A stretch of 64,000 nucleotides of DNA from Prosthecomicrobium pneumaticum (GTDB taxonomy: Bacteria > Pseudomonadota > Alphaproteobacteria > Rhizobiales > Kaistiaceae): positions 114,541-178,540 of the forward strand of contig NZ_JACHOO010000009.1 in assembly GCF_014199915.1 (NCBI RefSeq), in the 5' to 3' direction. Within the stretch, counting starts at the first letter, position 1. The number at the start of each line of letters is the position of its first letter. The notes beneath the pieces were generated by a model. The model was not told the DNA's origin, made no database searches, and was given only the letters and a program-made list of their open reading frames with translations. Of this stretch, positions 33,114 to 42,103 are shown one piece after another. A program made the position numbers and the translations under genes.

Positions 33114-35267
33114 ATGGCAAAGGCTGCCAAGAAGATCGTCTTCTCGCGCTCGCGCGACATTCCCTTCAACAAGCTCGTGCTCTCGGAGGCCAACGTCCGG
33201 CGAACCCGGCCGGAAGCCGAGCTCGACGAGCTGGTCCACGACATCGGCCGACGCGAGGACCTCGTCCAGGGCCTCAACGTCCGCGCCATCCTCGATGAGG
33301 ACGGCAACGAGACCGGCATGTTCGAGGTGCCGGCGGGCGGGCGCCGCTATCGCGCGATCGAGCGCCTGGTGAAGGCCAAGCGCTTCCCGAAGGACGGGCT
33401 CGTCCCCTGTATCGTTCGGAAGTCCGACACCAAGATTCTCGCCGAAGACGACTCCCTCGCCGAGAACCTTCTGCGCGCGGGCCTTCATCCTCTCGACCAA
33501 TTCCGCGCATTCCAGGACATGCTCGACAAGGGCATGACCGAGGAAGAAATCGCCGCGGCCTATCTCACGACGGTGCAGGTCGTGAAGCAGCGGCTGCGTC
33601 TCAACGCGGTCTCGCCCGTCCTGCGCGACGCTTATGCCCAGGAGAGCATGACGCTCGACATGCTGATGGCCTTCACCGTCAACCCCGATCATGCGCGTCA
33701 GGAGCAGGTGTGGGAAGCCGTGCAGCATTCGTACAATCGGCAGCCCTGGCATATCCGCCAGTTGCTGACCGAGACCACGATCCCGGCCTCGGACAAGCGC
33801 GCGCGCTTTGTCGGCGCCGACGCGTATGTCGCGGCCGGCGGCGCGGTGCTGCGCGACCTGTTCGAGGACGATAATGGCGGCTGGCTCCAGGACCCAGCGC
33901 TGCTTCACCGCCTGGTCGGCGAGCGGCTCAAGACCGTGGCCGAGGAGATCGCCAGCGAAGGCTGGAAGTGGGTGAAGATCGACCTCGACCTGCCGTATGG
34001 CTACGATCATGGTCTGCGCCAGATCGCCGGCGCTTCCGTTGATCTCACCGACGAGGAACGGGCCGAACGCGAGACGCTGCGCGCCGAATACGATCGGCTC
34101 GAGGCGGAGTATGACGGCGCCGACGAGCTGCCGGACGAGATCGATCAGCGCCTGGGTGAGATCGAGGAGGCTCTCGAGGCCTTCGAGAAGCGTCCGGTCG
34201 TCTACGATCCCGCCGACATCGCTCGCGCCGGGGTCTTTGTCAGCGTGGACCGCGACGGCGACGTCGTGGTCAACCGTGGCTATGTGCGGCCCGAGGACGA
34301 TGCGCCTGTTGCCGTCGACGGCGCCGACGCTGAGGTCGATGGAGAGGACGGTGGGATTGATGTTCCCACAACGCCGTCCGTTCAGCGCGCTGTCATCACC
34401 ATCGGCGGACAAGAGCCGGAGGGCGACGAAGATGAGGACGATGATGGCGTCAAACCGCTGCCCGAGCGCCTGGTCATCGAGCTCACTGCGCACCGCACGC
34501 TGGCTCTGCGGGAATCAGTCGCCAACCATCCGCACGTCGCTCTCACGGCGCTCCTGCACAAGCTGGTGCTCGACGCCTTCAAGCGCAACGCGCACGGCTC
34601 CGCCGTCGAGGCAGCCGTTCGGGAGGTTCACTTTCCCGTTCAGGCCACCGACCTGAAGGACAGCGCTTCCGCGAAGGCCATCCAGGCCCGTGTGGAAGCG
34701 TGGAAGGCCGACATGCCGATCGAGGACGACGATCGGCTGTGGGACTGGATCGCGGGGCTTGACGATGCGAGCCGTCTCGCACTGCTCGCACATTGCGTCA
34801 GCTATGGGATCAACGCTCTTCACGAGCGTCCGAATCCCTATAGCGGCAACGGCGTCTCGCAGCACGGCCTCGACCGGCGGATGCGCGACGCCGACCGCCT
34901 CGCGCGCGCCACGGGCCTTGACATGGTGGAGGCTGGATGGCGCCCGACCGCGGCGAACTATCTCGGCCGCGTCACCAAGAGTCGGATCGTCGAAGCCGTG
35001 CGAGAAGCACTCGGCGAGGAGAAGGCGCAGCTTATCGACCACCTCAAGAAGGCCGACATGGCCAAGGAGGCCGAGCGTCTGCTCGCGGATACCGGTTGGC
35101 TGCCGGAGCCGCTGCGTTCCGCCGATGCCGACGCGACGACCACGGCGGAGGCGAACGAGGCCGAAGCCGACGATGCGCTGCCGGCCTTCCTCGCCGACGA
35201 TGAGGACGAGCAGCCAGGTGACGGCGAGGTCGATGTCGACGACCCGGCGATGATCGCCGCCGAGTAA
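33114..35267 (+). CDS. Large ParB/Srx-domain protein
   Basis: 717 residues from the ATG at 33114, much longer than chromosomal ParB (about 300). Residues 15-115 form the ParB/Srx domain (IPFNKLVLSEANVRRT, PAGGRRYRAI, DDSLAENLLR). The ParB helix-turn-helix region follows to about 190 (LTTVQVVKQRLRLN). A coiled, acidic middle (GEEDGG-like, about 310-460) and a C-terminal domain complete it. In this ICE family the gene sits with ardC and DUF2958, far from parA (49082). It probably acts in partition or as a DNA-binding CTPase/nuclease; which is unclear. Confidence 0.78.
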   Translation: MAKAAKKIVFSRSRDIPFNKLVLSEANVRRTRPEAELDELVHDIGRREDLVQGLNVRAILDEDGNETGMFEVPAGGRRYRAIERLVKAKRFPKDGLVPCIVRKSDTKILAEDDSLAENLLRAGLHPLDQFRAFQDMLDKGMTEEEIAAAYLTTVQVVKQRLRLNAVSPVLRDAYAQESMTLDMLMAFTVNPDHARQEQVWEAVQHSYNRQPWHIRQLLTETTIPASDKRARFVGADAYVAAGGAVLRDLFEDDNGGWLQDPALLHRLVGERLKTVAEEIASEGWKWVKIDLDLPYGYDHGLRQIAGASVDLTDEERAERETLRAEYDRLEAEYDGADELPDEIDQRLGEIEEALEAFEKRPVVYDPADIARAGVFVSVDRDGDVVVNRGYVRPEDDAPVAVDGADAEVDGEDGGIDVPTTPSVQRAVITIGGQEPEGDEDEDDDGVKPLPERLVIELTAHRTLALRESVANHPHVALTALLHKLVLDAFKRNAHGSAVEAAVREVHFPVQATDLKDSASAKAIQARVEAWKADMPIEDDDRLWDWIAGLDDASRLALLAHCVSYGINALHERPNPYSGNGVSQHGLDRRMRDADRLARATGLDMVEAGWRPTAANYLGRVTKSRIVEAVREALGEEKAQLIDHLKKADMAKEAERLLADTGWLPEPLRSADADATTTAEANEAEADDALPAFLADDEDEQPGDGEVDVDDPAMIAAE

Positions 35268-35274
35268 CGCGACC

Positions 35275-35306
35275 ATGGCGGGGGTGGCTTCAATCGCTCC
35301 CGCCAT
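35275..35306 (+). promoter_or_regulatory. Hairpin between parB and the following small gene
   Basis: ATGGCGGG (35275-35282) and CCCGCCAT (35299-35306) form an 8-bp stem with a 16-base loop, then TTTC and an AAGGAG ribosome site before the next ATG. It could end the parB transcript or fold the leader of the next gene. Confidence 0.45.
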
Positions 35307-35327
35307 TTCTCAACAAGGAGCATTCCG

Positions 35328-35549
35328 ATGACCAAGCTCAGCTCGGCCACGCCGCGCCGCGTCGTCTTCCAGTATTTCGTGCCGGTCCACGTCGAGGTCG
35401 AGGACGGCCTCGTCAGCAGCGTGACGGTGATCGACGAAACGCCCGTCGAGAACCCGACCTTCGTCGAAGGGCACACCGACTATCTCGATGAAGCGGTGAG
35501 CGCCGCCGATGACGGCCAGTCCTGGCCCTCGTGGGAGTTCGGCTACTAG
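35328..35549 (+). CDS. Small acidic hypothetical protein
   Basis: 73 residues with AAGGAG upstream. The sequence is strand-rich (VVFQYFVPVHVEVEDGLV, SVTVIDET) and ends SWPSWEFGY. It has no membrane segment. It lies in a run of small genes each preceded by its own hairpin, typical of accessory genes of this ICE family. Function unknown. Confidence 0.6.
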   Translation: MTKLSSATPRRVVFQYFVPVHVEVEDGLVSSVTVIDETPVENPTFVEGHTDYLDEAVSAADDGQSWPSWEFGY

Positions 35550-35578
35550 CCAGCTCTCTCCTCACTAAACCCTCAACG

Positions 35579-35620
35579 GCCCGGCCCTCGCGCCGGGCTT
35601 TCTCGTTTCAGGAGCCTGTC
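35579..35620 (+). promoter_or_regulatory. Hairpin plus ribosome site (repeated module, copy 1)
   Basis: GCCCGGC and GCCGGGC (35579-35585, 35592-35598) with TTT behind look like a terminator. The sequence then runs directly into TCGTTTCAGGAG and the next start. A near copy of the whole stretch, hairpin and ribosome site together, precedes the gene at 36541. Confidence 0.5.
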
Positions 35621-36274
35621 ATGCCCACCTATACCGTTGAAACGACCTATCGTGTGCCGGTCTACCGGCAGCGAACCTATGAGGCCGCGACTCCGGCCGA
35701 AGCCTGCCGTCAGGCCATCGAGGACGATGACTGGTCGAACGACAAGCTCGACTACGAGGCCGCCGGCGAAACCTATGTTACCGGCATCTGGCTCGGCGCT
35801 GACGCCGCCTATTCGGGTGAGACTGTCCCGGTCCCATCGCATTTCGATGAGACCATCCATCGCAAGGCCGCGCACTTCGAGGTGCTGTTCGGCCTCCTCA
35901 AGATCTTCGTTGCGGATCAGAGGGCCGAGCGACGGACAGACGCATACTGGCTCGCGCGCGCAAACGCCGCGATCGCAAAGGCCGAAGCGATCCTGGCCGG
36001 CGCTCGCGATCCCGACGAGCCCGTCGCGGCACCGCGGCCCTATCACGTCCTTGCACAGCTCCAGGAGGATCGCGTTCGCGACCAGATCGCATCGATCATC
36101 GAGACCGATCATGACTTCGAGGGTCTGACGCCGAACGCAGTATCGGATGACGACGTTCATGCCGCTTGCCTGTCCGTCGCCGCCAACACCGATCTCACCG
36201 AGGAAGTCGGCGCAGCCGAGTTCCGCGCAGCACTCGCCGCCCTGCGAGCGGCGAAGGACGCGAAGGGGGACTGA
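35621..36274 (+). CDS. Hypothetical protein of the ICE accessory run
   Basis: 217 residues from the ATG at 35621, preceded by CAGGAG. The N-terminal 60 residues (YTVETTYRVPVYRQRTYEA, EACRQAIEDDDW) look like a small alpha+beta domain; the rest is helical (AARANAAIAKAEAIL-like) and acidic. No catalytic motif found. It stops one base before the start of the next small gene, so the two form a pair. Function unknown. Confidence 0.6.
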   Translation: MPTYTVETTYRVPVYRQRTYEAATPAEACRQAIEDDDWSNDKLDYEAAGETYVTGIWLGADAAYSGETVPVPSHFDETIHRKAAHFEVLFGLLKIFVADQRAERRTDAYWLARANAAIAKAEAILAGARDPDEPVAAPRPYHVLAQLQEDRVRDQIASIIETDHDFEGLTPNAVSDDDVHAACLSVAANTDLTEEVGAAEFRAALAALRAAKDAKGD

Positions 36275-36275
36275 G

Positions 36276-36470
36276 ATGTACGGCGCCTATCTCCGCCTCG
36301 ACGTCACGGTCTGGGCCAGCAACCGCACGGTGATCCGCGCTGCGCGGCGCAAGCTCGCGCAATCGGCTCGCCGCGATCCCTCCAAGCGGGACGCGCGCAA
36401 GCGCTTCTACCGCGAGATGCTCGAGCATCACGCCAACGCGCAGCGGCTCGTCGTCCAATTCCGGCTCTGA
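36276..36470 (+). CDS. Small basic hypothetical protein
   Basis: 64 residues, strongly basic (RAARRKLAQSARRDPSKRDARKRFYREML). The start lies one base after the preceding stop, with AGGGGGA upstream. The charge suggests nucleic-acid binding; nothing else can be said. Confidence 0.6.
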   Translation: MYGAYLRLDVTVWASNRTVIRAARRKLAQSARRDPSKRDARKRFYREMLEHHANAQRLVVQFRL

Positions 36471-36500
36471 CGCTCAGGCAGAAACCCCGTCTTTCAACCA

Positions 36501-36540
36501 GCCCGGCACGCGCCGGGCTTTGTCGTTTCAGGAGGCTGAC
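36501..36540 (+). promoter_or_regulatory. Hairpin plus ribosome site (repeated module, copy 2)
   Basis: GCCCGGC-acgc-GCCGGGC (36501-36518) followed by TTTGTCGTTTCAGGAG and the next start. Over the last 34 bases, including the ATG, it differs from copy 1 at only three positions. Confidence 0.5.
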
Positions 36541-36966
36541 ATGGCCGATTTCTTCACACACTTCTCCTGTCTTCTCGACCTCGGCACGCCGGAGAACGCC
36601 GCGCGTGCGCTCGATCTCTACAGCCGCATGATGGAGGCGAACGCCGCGGAGGACCCGCCGTCCGATGCGTTTCTCCTGTCCATCCAGCCAGAGCATGGCG
36701 GAAGCCAGCTCTGGATTCGCGACGATGCTACCGGCGATGCGCAGACCGTGATCGACTTCGTGCTCCGATGTGCCGAGGAATTCGGCCTCACTGGGCGCTG
36801 GGGCTTCCAATGGGCAAACACGTGTTCGCGCCCGCGCGTGAACGCCTTCGGGGGCGGCGCGCACGTCCTCGACCTCGGCCGTCGCAAGACCGTGGCTTGG
36901 ATTGCAACCAATCCCTGGCTCGACGCCACGCTCTCGGCCAAGCGCAGCAAGCGAGGTGCGGCATGA
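36541..36966 (+). CDS. Hypothetical protein
   Basis: 141 residues following GGAGG. The sequence (FTHFSCLLDLGTPENAARALDLY ... FLLSIQPEHGGSQLWIRDDATGD ... WGFQWANTCSRPRVNAFGGG) suggests a globular alpha+beta protein, possibly of the kind found beside DUF6117 in ICEs. It overlaps the next gene by ATGA, so the two are coupled. Function unknown. Confidence 0.6.
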   Translation: MADFFTHFSCLLDLGTPENAARALDLYSRMMEANAAEDPPSDAFLLSIQPEHGGSQLWIRDDATGDAQTVIDFVLRCAEEFGLTGRWGFQWANTCSRPRVNAFGGGAHVLDLGRRKTVAWIATNPWLDATLSAKRSKRGAA

Positions 36967-37205
36967 GCATCCCCGATCACGCACGCGCCAATTTCGCGAC
37001 GCTGCTGCGGGCCGCGGCTGATGGCAACCTCGCGCTTATGGAATGCACCGACGCCGTCACCGGCGAGGCGCGCTTCGTCATCTGCGCTGTCGGGCGCGAC
37101 GGCACGGATTTCGTGTTCACACCGTTTGGCCATCTCGCTGACGGCAATCCGTTCGACGCCTACGTGCCGCCGTCCGCAACCCTGCCGGACGAACCGCCCC
37201 CCTGA
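36963..37205 (+). CDS. DUF6117-like small protein
   Basis: 80 residues starting in an ATGA overlap. SIPDHARANFATLLRAA and LALMECTDAVTGEARFVIC are hallmarks of the DUF6117 group found in ICEs of this kind. Function unknown. Confidence 0.65.
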   Translation: MSIPDHARANFATLLRAAADGNLALMECTDAVTGEARFVICAVGRDGTDFVFTPFGHLADGNPFDAYVPPSATLPDEPPP

Positions 37206-37236
37206 TCTCTCGCGCCGCGGGCCTGTCTGGACGCGG

Positions 37237-37266
37237 CGGCTCGCTGGTCAACGGGCGAGCCGTTTC
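37237..37266 (+). terminator. Hairpin after the DUF6117-like gene
   Basis: CGGCTCGC (37237-37244) and GCGAGCCG (37255-37262) form a perfect 8-bp stem with a 10-base loop followed by TTT. It lies 32 bases after the stop codon, where a terminator would be expected; the T run is short. Confidence 0.45.
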
Positions 37267-37341
37267 CGCATCGGCTCCCGATGCGTGACCTGCCGCATCT
37301 CAGCCGCGTCCCGTCGCCATAGGAGATCAGGAGGCGATCGC

Positions 37342-37623
37342 ATGTGCAGGGTTCTCAACAAGCATCACGCAGGCGTGCCGGCGGGCGCCGTCTACATCGG
37401 CCGCGGCAGCAAATGGGGCAATCCGTTCCGGATCGGCCCGGACGGCGACCGCGCCGCTGTCATCGCGAAACACGAGCGCTGGCTCGCCGATCAGCATCAC
37501 TTGCTGCGCGCGCTCGACGAGCTTCGCGGCCGCGATCTCGTCTGCTACTGCGCGCCGCGTCCGTGCCACGGCGATCTGCTGCTGAGGCTCGCCAACGCAA
37601 CGCGCGACGAGCGCATCGCGTAG
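37342..37623 (+). CDS. DUF4326 protein
   Basis: 93 residues from the ATG at 37342 with GGAGG upstream. VYIGRGSKWGNPF and CYCAPRPCHGDLLLRLAN are the signature of DUF4326, a small protein common in phages and plasmids; its Cys/His end probably binds metal. Its role is not established. Confidence 0.8.
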   Translation: MCRVLNKHHAGVPAGAVYIGRGSKWGNPFRIGPDGDRAAVIAKHERWLADQHHLLRALDELRGRDLVCYCAPRPCHGDLLLRLANATRDERIA

Positions 37624-37655
37624 TGGCGCGCTGTGAGGGCAGCGGCGTGACGAGA

Positions 37656-37747
37656 GGGAGAGCTTGGCCGGGATGGGTTTGAGCCGGAGCGGTCCAGAGA
37701 GAGCGCCGGCCGGCTCGCCCGTTCCCGCTCTCCCGAGGCTCACCGAC
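37656..37747 (+). promoter_or_regulatory. Structured leader of the sno-like gene (nested hairpins, divergent copy 3)
   Basis: GGGAGAGC (37656-37663) pairs with GCTCTCCC (37727-37734). Inside, GATGGG (37672-37677) can pair with CCCGTT (37718-37723) and GAGCCGG (37681-37687) with CCGGCTC (37710-37716). The layout GAYGGGTT / inner stem / gCCCGTY repeats that of the ardC and parB leaders, with different paired bases and a longer loop that still contains AGAG. Confidence 0.5.
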
Positions 37748-40700
37748 ATGACCCCAACCACCGCTCTTGCGGCCGCGCCTGCGGTCGCGGCGTCCCCGCT
37801 TGCGTCTCCCTCCGACATCGCCCGCTGCATCGGCGCAGCCGCGCACCATCTCCTTCCGCATCTCGAACAGGGCAGACAGGTCGACGCCGCGACCCTTCGT
37901 GCCGCGATGGAGCGAGCCTTCGGCGCCTCCGACGCGTCCGGCACCTGGGACTGGAAGGCAGCTTATGACGCCTGCGAGGCCGCCACCGTTCTGTTTCTCC
38001 GCAAATATGGAAAGGCGCTTCTGCGCAAGGCCGGTTCTCCGGCCCTGGCCCTCCCCATGCTGGAGAAGATCGTCGGCCTCCTGCCGACGCACGCGCGCCG
38101 CTCGTCCGAGAGCGAGGCGCTCCAGCAGTTCTCGACGCCGACCCCGCTCGGCCTCGCGGTCGCGACGGCCGCGGCGGTCACCCCAGCCGACCGCGTGCTC
38201 GAGCCGTCGGCGGGCACCGGCCTGCTCGCCATCCTTGCGGAGATCGCGGGCGGATCGCTCGTCCTCAACGAGCTGGCCGAGACTCGCGCCGGCATTCTCT
38301 CCCTGCTGTATCCGAACGTCGGCGTGACCCGTCACGACGCCGCGCAGATTCACGATCATCTCGACGCCGCCATCGTGCCGAGCGTCGTGATCATGAACCC
38401 GCCGTTCTCGGTGATGGCCAACGTGCAAGGCCGCATGGCCGACGCCGCGCTCCGCCATATCGGCTCGGCCCTGGCGCGGCTTGCCGACGGCGGCCGGCTG
38501 GTCGCGATCACCGGCGCCAATGTCGCGCCCGACGCGCCGGCCTGGCGCGACGCCTATGTCCGGCTGCAGGAACGCGGCCGTGTGGTCTTCTCCGCCGCCA
38601 TCGATGGCCGGGTTTATGCCAAGCACGGCACGACCTTCCCGACACGGCTGACCGTCATCGACAAGCGACCGGCCGACGATCCGACCGCGTTCCCGGTCGC
38701 ACCCGGTGTCGCGCCGGACGTCGGGACGCTGCTGGCCTGGATCGCCGAGCACGTTCCGCCACGGCTGCCGGTCGATGCCTCCGCCGCCCTGCCGGCCGTC
38801 ACGACGCCGCGCACCGTTCGCGGCTATCTCGCACGCGCCGCACAAACTGCAACGCGACCGTCGAGCGTCGCCGAGCCTGAAGGCGTCGAACTCAGCTACG
38901 AGACGATCGACTGGACGCCGCCGCAGGGCGCGCGCCTCTCCGATTCCATCTACGAGGACTATGCGCTCCAGAGCATCCGGATTGCCGGCGCTCAGGATCA
39001 CCCGACGCAGCTCGTCCAATCGGCGGCGATGGCCTCCGTCGCGCCGCCCAAGCCGACCTACCGTCCTCGACTTCCTGCCAACATCCTCAACGTGCTTTCC
39101 GGCGCCCAGCTCGAAACGCTGATCTACGCAGGCGAGACGCACTCGGACTATCTCGCCGGCGCCTGGATGGTCGACGCAACGCTTGACGTCGTGACCGCCG
39201 CAGCGGAGGACGCCAAGGGCGCAATCCGCTTCCGGCGCGGCTGCATGATCGGCGACGGAACGGGCGTCGGCAAAGGCCGCGAGTCTGCCGGCATCATCCT
39301 GGACAATTGGATGCAGGGCCGCCGCAAGGCGGTTTGGATCTCCAAGTCCGATAAGCTGATCGAAGATGCGCAGCGCGACTGGTCGGCGCTCGGCATGGAG
39401 CGATTGCTCATCACGCCGCTCTCGCGATTCCCGCAGGGCAAGCCGATCACGCTTCGGGAAGGCGTCCTATTCACCACCTATGCCACGCTACGCTCCGACG
39501 ACCGCGGCGAACGCCTTTCCCGCGTGCGGCAGATCGTTGAATGGTTGGGCTCCGACTTCGACGGAGTGATCATTTTCGACGAAGCGCACGCCATGCAGAA
39601 CGCGGTCGGCGCCAAAGGTGAACGCGGCGATCAGGAGGCCTCGCAGCAGGGCCGCGCAGGCCTGCGCCTCCAACACGCGCTGCCGGACGCCCGCATTGCC
39701 TATGTCTCCGCGACCGGCGCGACGACCGTGCACAATCTCGCCTATGCGCAGCGCCTCGGCCTCTGGGGTGGCGAAGACTTCCCGTTCTCGACCCGGGCCG
39801 AATTCGTGGAGGCGATCGAAGCCGGCGGTGTCGCCGCCATGGAGGTGCTCGCCCGCGACCTGCGGGCGCTCGGCCTCTACACCTCGCGCTCACTGAGCTT
39901 CGCCGGCGTCGAATACGAGTTGGTCGAGCATGAGCTGACGCCCGAGCAGACCCGCGTCTATGACGCCTACGCGGACGCCTTCGCGATCATTCATAACAAC
40001 CTCGACGCCGCCATGCAGGCCGCCAACATCACCGGCGGAAGCGAGGGCGGATCGGGGACGCTGAACCGCCAGGCCAAGTCGGCTGCCCGGAGCGCGTTCG
40101 AGTCGGCGAAGCAGCGCTTCTTCGGGCACCTCCTCACCAGCATGAAGACGCCGACCTTGATCCGCTCGATCGAGCGCGATCTCGAAGACGGCCATGCCGC
40201 CGTCGTCCAGATTGTCTCGACGGGTGAAGCCCTGATGGAGCGGCGTCTCGCGGAGCTCCCGACCGAGGAGTGGAACGACGTTCGCGTTGACATCACTCCG
40301 CGGGAATATGTCCTCGACTATCTTGCCCATTCCTTCCCGGTGCAGCTGTACGAGCCCTTCACCGACAGCGAGGGCAAGCTGTCGTCGCGTCCGGTCTATC
40401 GCGACGGCCAGCCGGTCGAGAGCCGGGAGGCTGTGCAGCGACGGGATGCGCTCATCGCCAAGCTCGCGAGCCTGCCCCCCGTTCCCGGCGCGCTCGACCA
40501 GATCGTACAGCGCTTCGGCACCGACATGGTGGCGGAGGTGACGGGCCGGTCGCGCCGGATCGTCCGCAAGTCGAGCGGCGCCACCAGGAGCGATCGCCTT
40601 GTCGTCGAAACCCGGGCGGCCTCCGCCAATCTCGCCGAGGCGCAGGCGTTCATGGACGACCAGAAGCGCATCATTGTGTTCAGCGACGCGGGTGGCACCG

Positions 40701-42103
40701 GCCGCAGCTATCATGCCGAGCTTACGGCGAGGAACACGCGCCTTCGCGTGCACTATCTCCTCGAGCCCGGCTGGAAGGCGGATACGGCCATCCAGGGACT
40801 CGGCCGCACGCATCGCACCAACCAGCAGCAGCCTCCGCTGTTCAGGCCGGTCGCGACGAACGTGAAGGCCGAGAAGCGCTTCCTGAGCACGATCGCACGC
40901 CGGCTCGATACGCTCGGCGCGATCACGCGCGGCCAGCGCCAGACCGGCGGCCAGAACCTGTTCAGGCCTGAAGATAATCTCGAAAGCCACTACGGACGCG
41001 ACGCCTTGCGCCAGCTCTACATGCTGCTCGTTCGCGGCAAGATCGAGGGCTGCTCGCTTCAGCGCTTCGAAGCGGCGACCGGCCTGAAGCTCATGGATGC
41101 GAACGGCATCAAGGATGACCTGCCGCCGATCACCACCTTCCTCAACCGCATGCTCGCGCTGACCATCGAGCTGCAAGGTGTCCTGTTCACGGCCTTCGAG
41201 CAACTGTTGAACGCCCGCATCGAGGGCGCGATCGCCGCCGGCACCTACGACATGGGCCTGGAAACGCTGCGGGCGGAAAGTTTCGTCGTCACCGACCGCG
41301 AGACGATCTACACGCATCCGGGCACCGGCGCGGAGACGCGCCTCCTGACCATCATGCAGCGCCAGCGCAATTGTCCCGTCACGCTGGACGAAGCGCTGAG
41401 CCGGCTGCGCGAGCGCGGATCGCGGCTTCTCGTCAACGAACGCTGCGGGCGTGCCGCCGTGCAGGTCCGGGCGCCGTCCGTCATGCTCGACGACGGCGAT
41501 GTCGAATACCGCGTGCGTCTGATCCGGCCGATGGAAGCACCGAACGTCCCCGTCCGCATGATGGCGGAGAGCCATTGGCAGGAGGCAGACGAAGCGGCCT
41601 TCGCCGACGCCTGGACCACGGAACTGAACGAGGTGCCGGCGTTCGCCGACTCGACCATCCACATGGTCGCGGGTTTGTTGCTCCCGATCTGGAAGCGGCT
41701 GCCGAACGAGTCGACACGCGTCTATCGGCTGCAAACCGACGACGGCGAGCGCATCATCGGACGCAGGGTCTCGCCGGCGTGGGCAGCGACCGCCACGGCG
41801 ACCGGCCTGCCTTCGCTGACGCCGGACGACGCCTTCGCCGCCCTTGTCGAGGGCAAGACCGTCATCGATCTTGCCGAGGGGCTCCAGCTTCGTCGCGTTC
41901 GGTTGATGGGTCGTCATCGCATCGAATTGTCGGGCTTCACCGACACCATGCGCGAACGGCTCACGGCCTACGGCCTCTTCCACGAGATCATTTCGTGGAA
42001 GCTGCGCATGTTCGTGCCCACCGACGCGAGCGGCCCCGCGATCCTCGCCAAGGTGATGGATCGCTATCCGGTCGCGCGCGTCGGCGAGCGGGAGGCCGCG
42101 TGA
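37748..42103 (+). CDS. Giant methylase-like / strawberry-notch helicase fusion
   Basis: 1451 residues from the ATG at 37748. An N6-adenine-methylase-like domain (EPSAGTGLLAI near 151, NPPFSV near 217) is followed by a strawberry-notch-type SF2 region: GDGTGVGKGRE near 503, DEAH near 611, VSATGATTV, FSDAGGTGRSYH and QGLGRTHRTNQ near 1017. A C-terminal domain of about 300 residues completes it. Such fusions are standard in this ICE/plasmid family, where they may modify or protect element DNA; the activity is not established. The stop overlaps the Toprim gene start (TGATG). Confidence 0.85.
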   Translation: MTPTTALAAAPAVAASPLASPSDIARCIGAAAHHLLPHLEQGRQVDAATLRAAMERAFGASDASGTWDWKAAYDACEAATVLFLRKYGKALLRKAGSPALALPMLEKIVGLLPTHARRSSESEALQQFSTPTPLGLAVATAAAVTPADRVLEPSAGTGLLAILAEIAGGSLVLNELAETRAGILSLLYPNVGVTRHDAAQIHDHLDAAIVPSVVIMNPPFSVMANVQGRMADAALRHIGSALARLADGGRLVAITGANVAPDAPAWRDAYVRLQERGRVVFSAAIDGRVYAKHGTTFPTRLTVIDKRPADDPTAFPVAPGVAPDVGTLLAWIAEHVPPRLPVDASAALPAVTTPRTVRGYLARAAQTATRPSSVAEPEGVELSYETIDWTPPQGARLSDSIYEDYALQSIRIAGAQDHPTQLVQSAAMASVAPPKPTYRPRLPANILNVLSGAQLETLIYAGETHSDYLAGAWMVDATLDVVTAAAEDAKGAIRFRRGCMIGDGTGVGKGRESAGIILDNWMQGRRKAVWISKSDKLIEDAQRDWSALGMERLLITPLSRFPQGKPITLREGVLFTTYATLRSDDRGERLSRVRQIVEWLGSDFDGVIIFDEAHAMQNAVGAKGERGDQEASQQGRAGLRLQHALPDARIAYVSATGATTVHNLAYAQRLGLWGGEDFPFSTRAEFVEAIEAGGVAAMEVLARDLRALGLYTSRSLSFAGVEYELVEHELTPEQTRVYDAYADAFAIIHNNLDAAMQAANITGGSEGGSGTLNRQAKSAARSAFESAKQRFFGHLLTSMKTPTLIRSIERDLEDGHAAVVQIVSTGEALMERRLAELPTEEWNDVRVDITPREYVLDYLAHSFPVQLYEPFTDSEGKLSSRPVYRDGQPVESREAVQRRDALIAKLASLPPVPGALDQIVQRFGTDMVAEVTGRSRRIVRKSSGATRSDRLVVETRAASANLAEAQAFMDDQKRIIVFSDAGGTGRSYHAELTARNTRLRVHYLLEPGWKADTAIQGLGRTHRTNQQQPPLFRPVATNVKAEKRFLSTIARRLDTLGAITRGQRQTGGQNLFRPEDNLESHYGRDALRQLYMLLVRGKIEGCSLQRFEAATGLKLMDANGIKDDLPPITTFLNRMLALTIELQGVLFTAFEQLLNARIEGAIAAGTYDMGLETLRAESFVVTDRETIYTHPGTGAETRLLTIMQRQRNCPVTLDEALSRLRERGSRLLVNERCGRAAVQVRAPSVMLDDGDVEYRVRLIRPMEAPNVPVRMMAESHWQEADEAAFADAWTTELNEVPAFADSTIHMVAGLLLPIWKRLPNESTRVYRLQTDDGERIIGRRVSPAWAATATATGLPSLTPDDAFAALVEGKTVIDLAEGLQLRRVRLMGRHRIELSGFTDTMRERLTAYGLFHEIISWKLRMFVPTDASGPAILAKVMDRYPVARVGEREAA

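Noticed and set aside
32901..34493. A 530-codon minus-strand open frame opposite parB
   Set aside because: It lies entirely opposite the ParB domain and its acidic region and has no recognisable motif or ribosome site.
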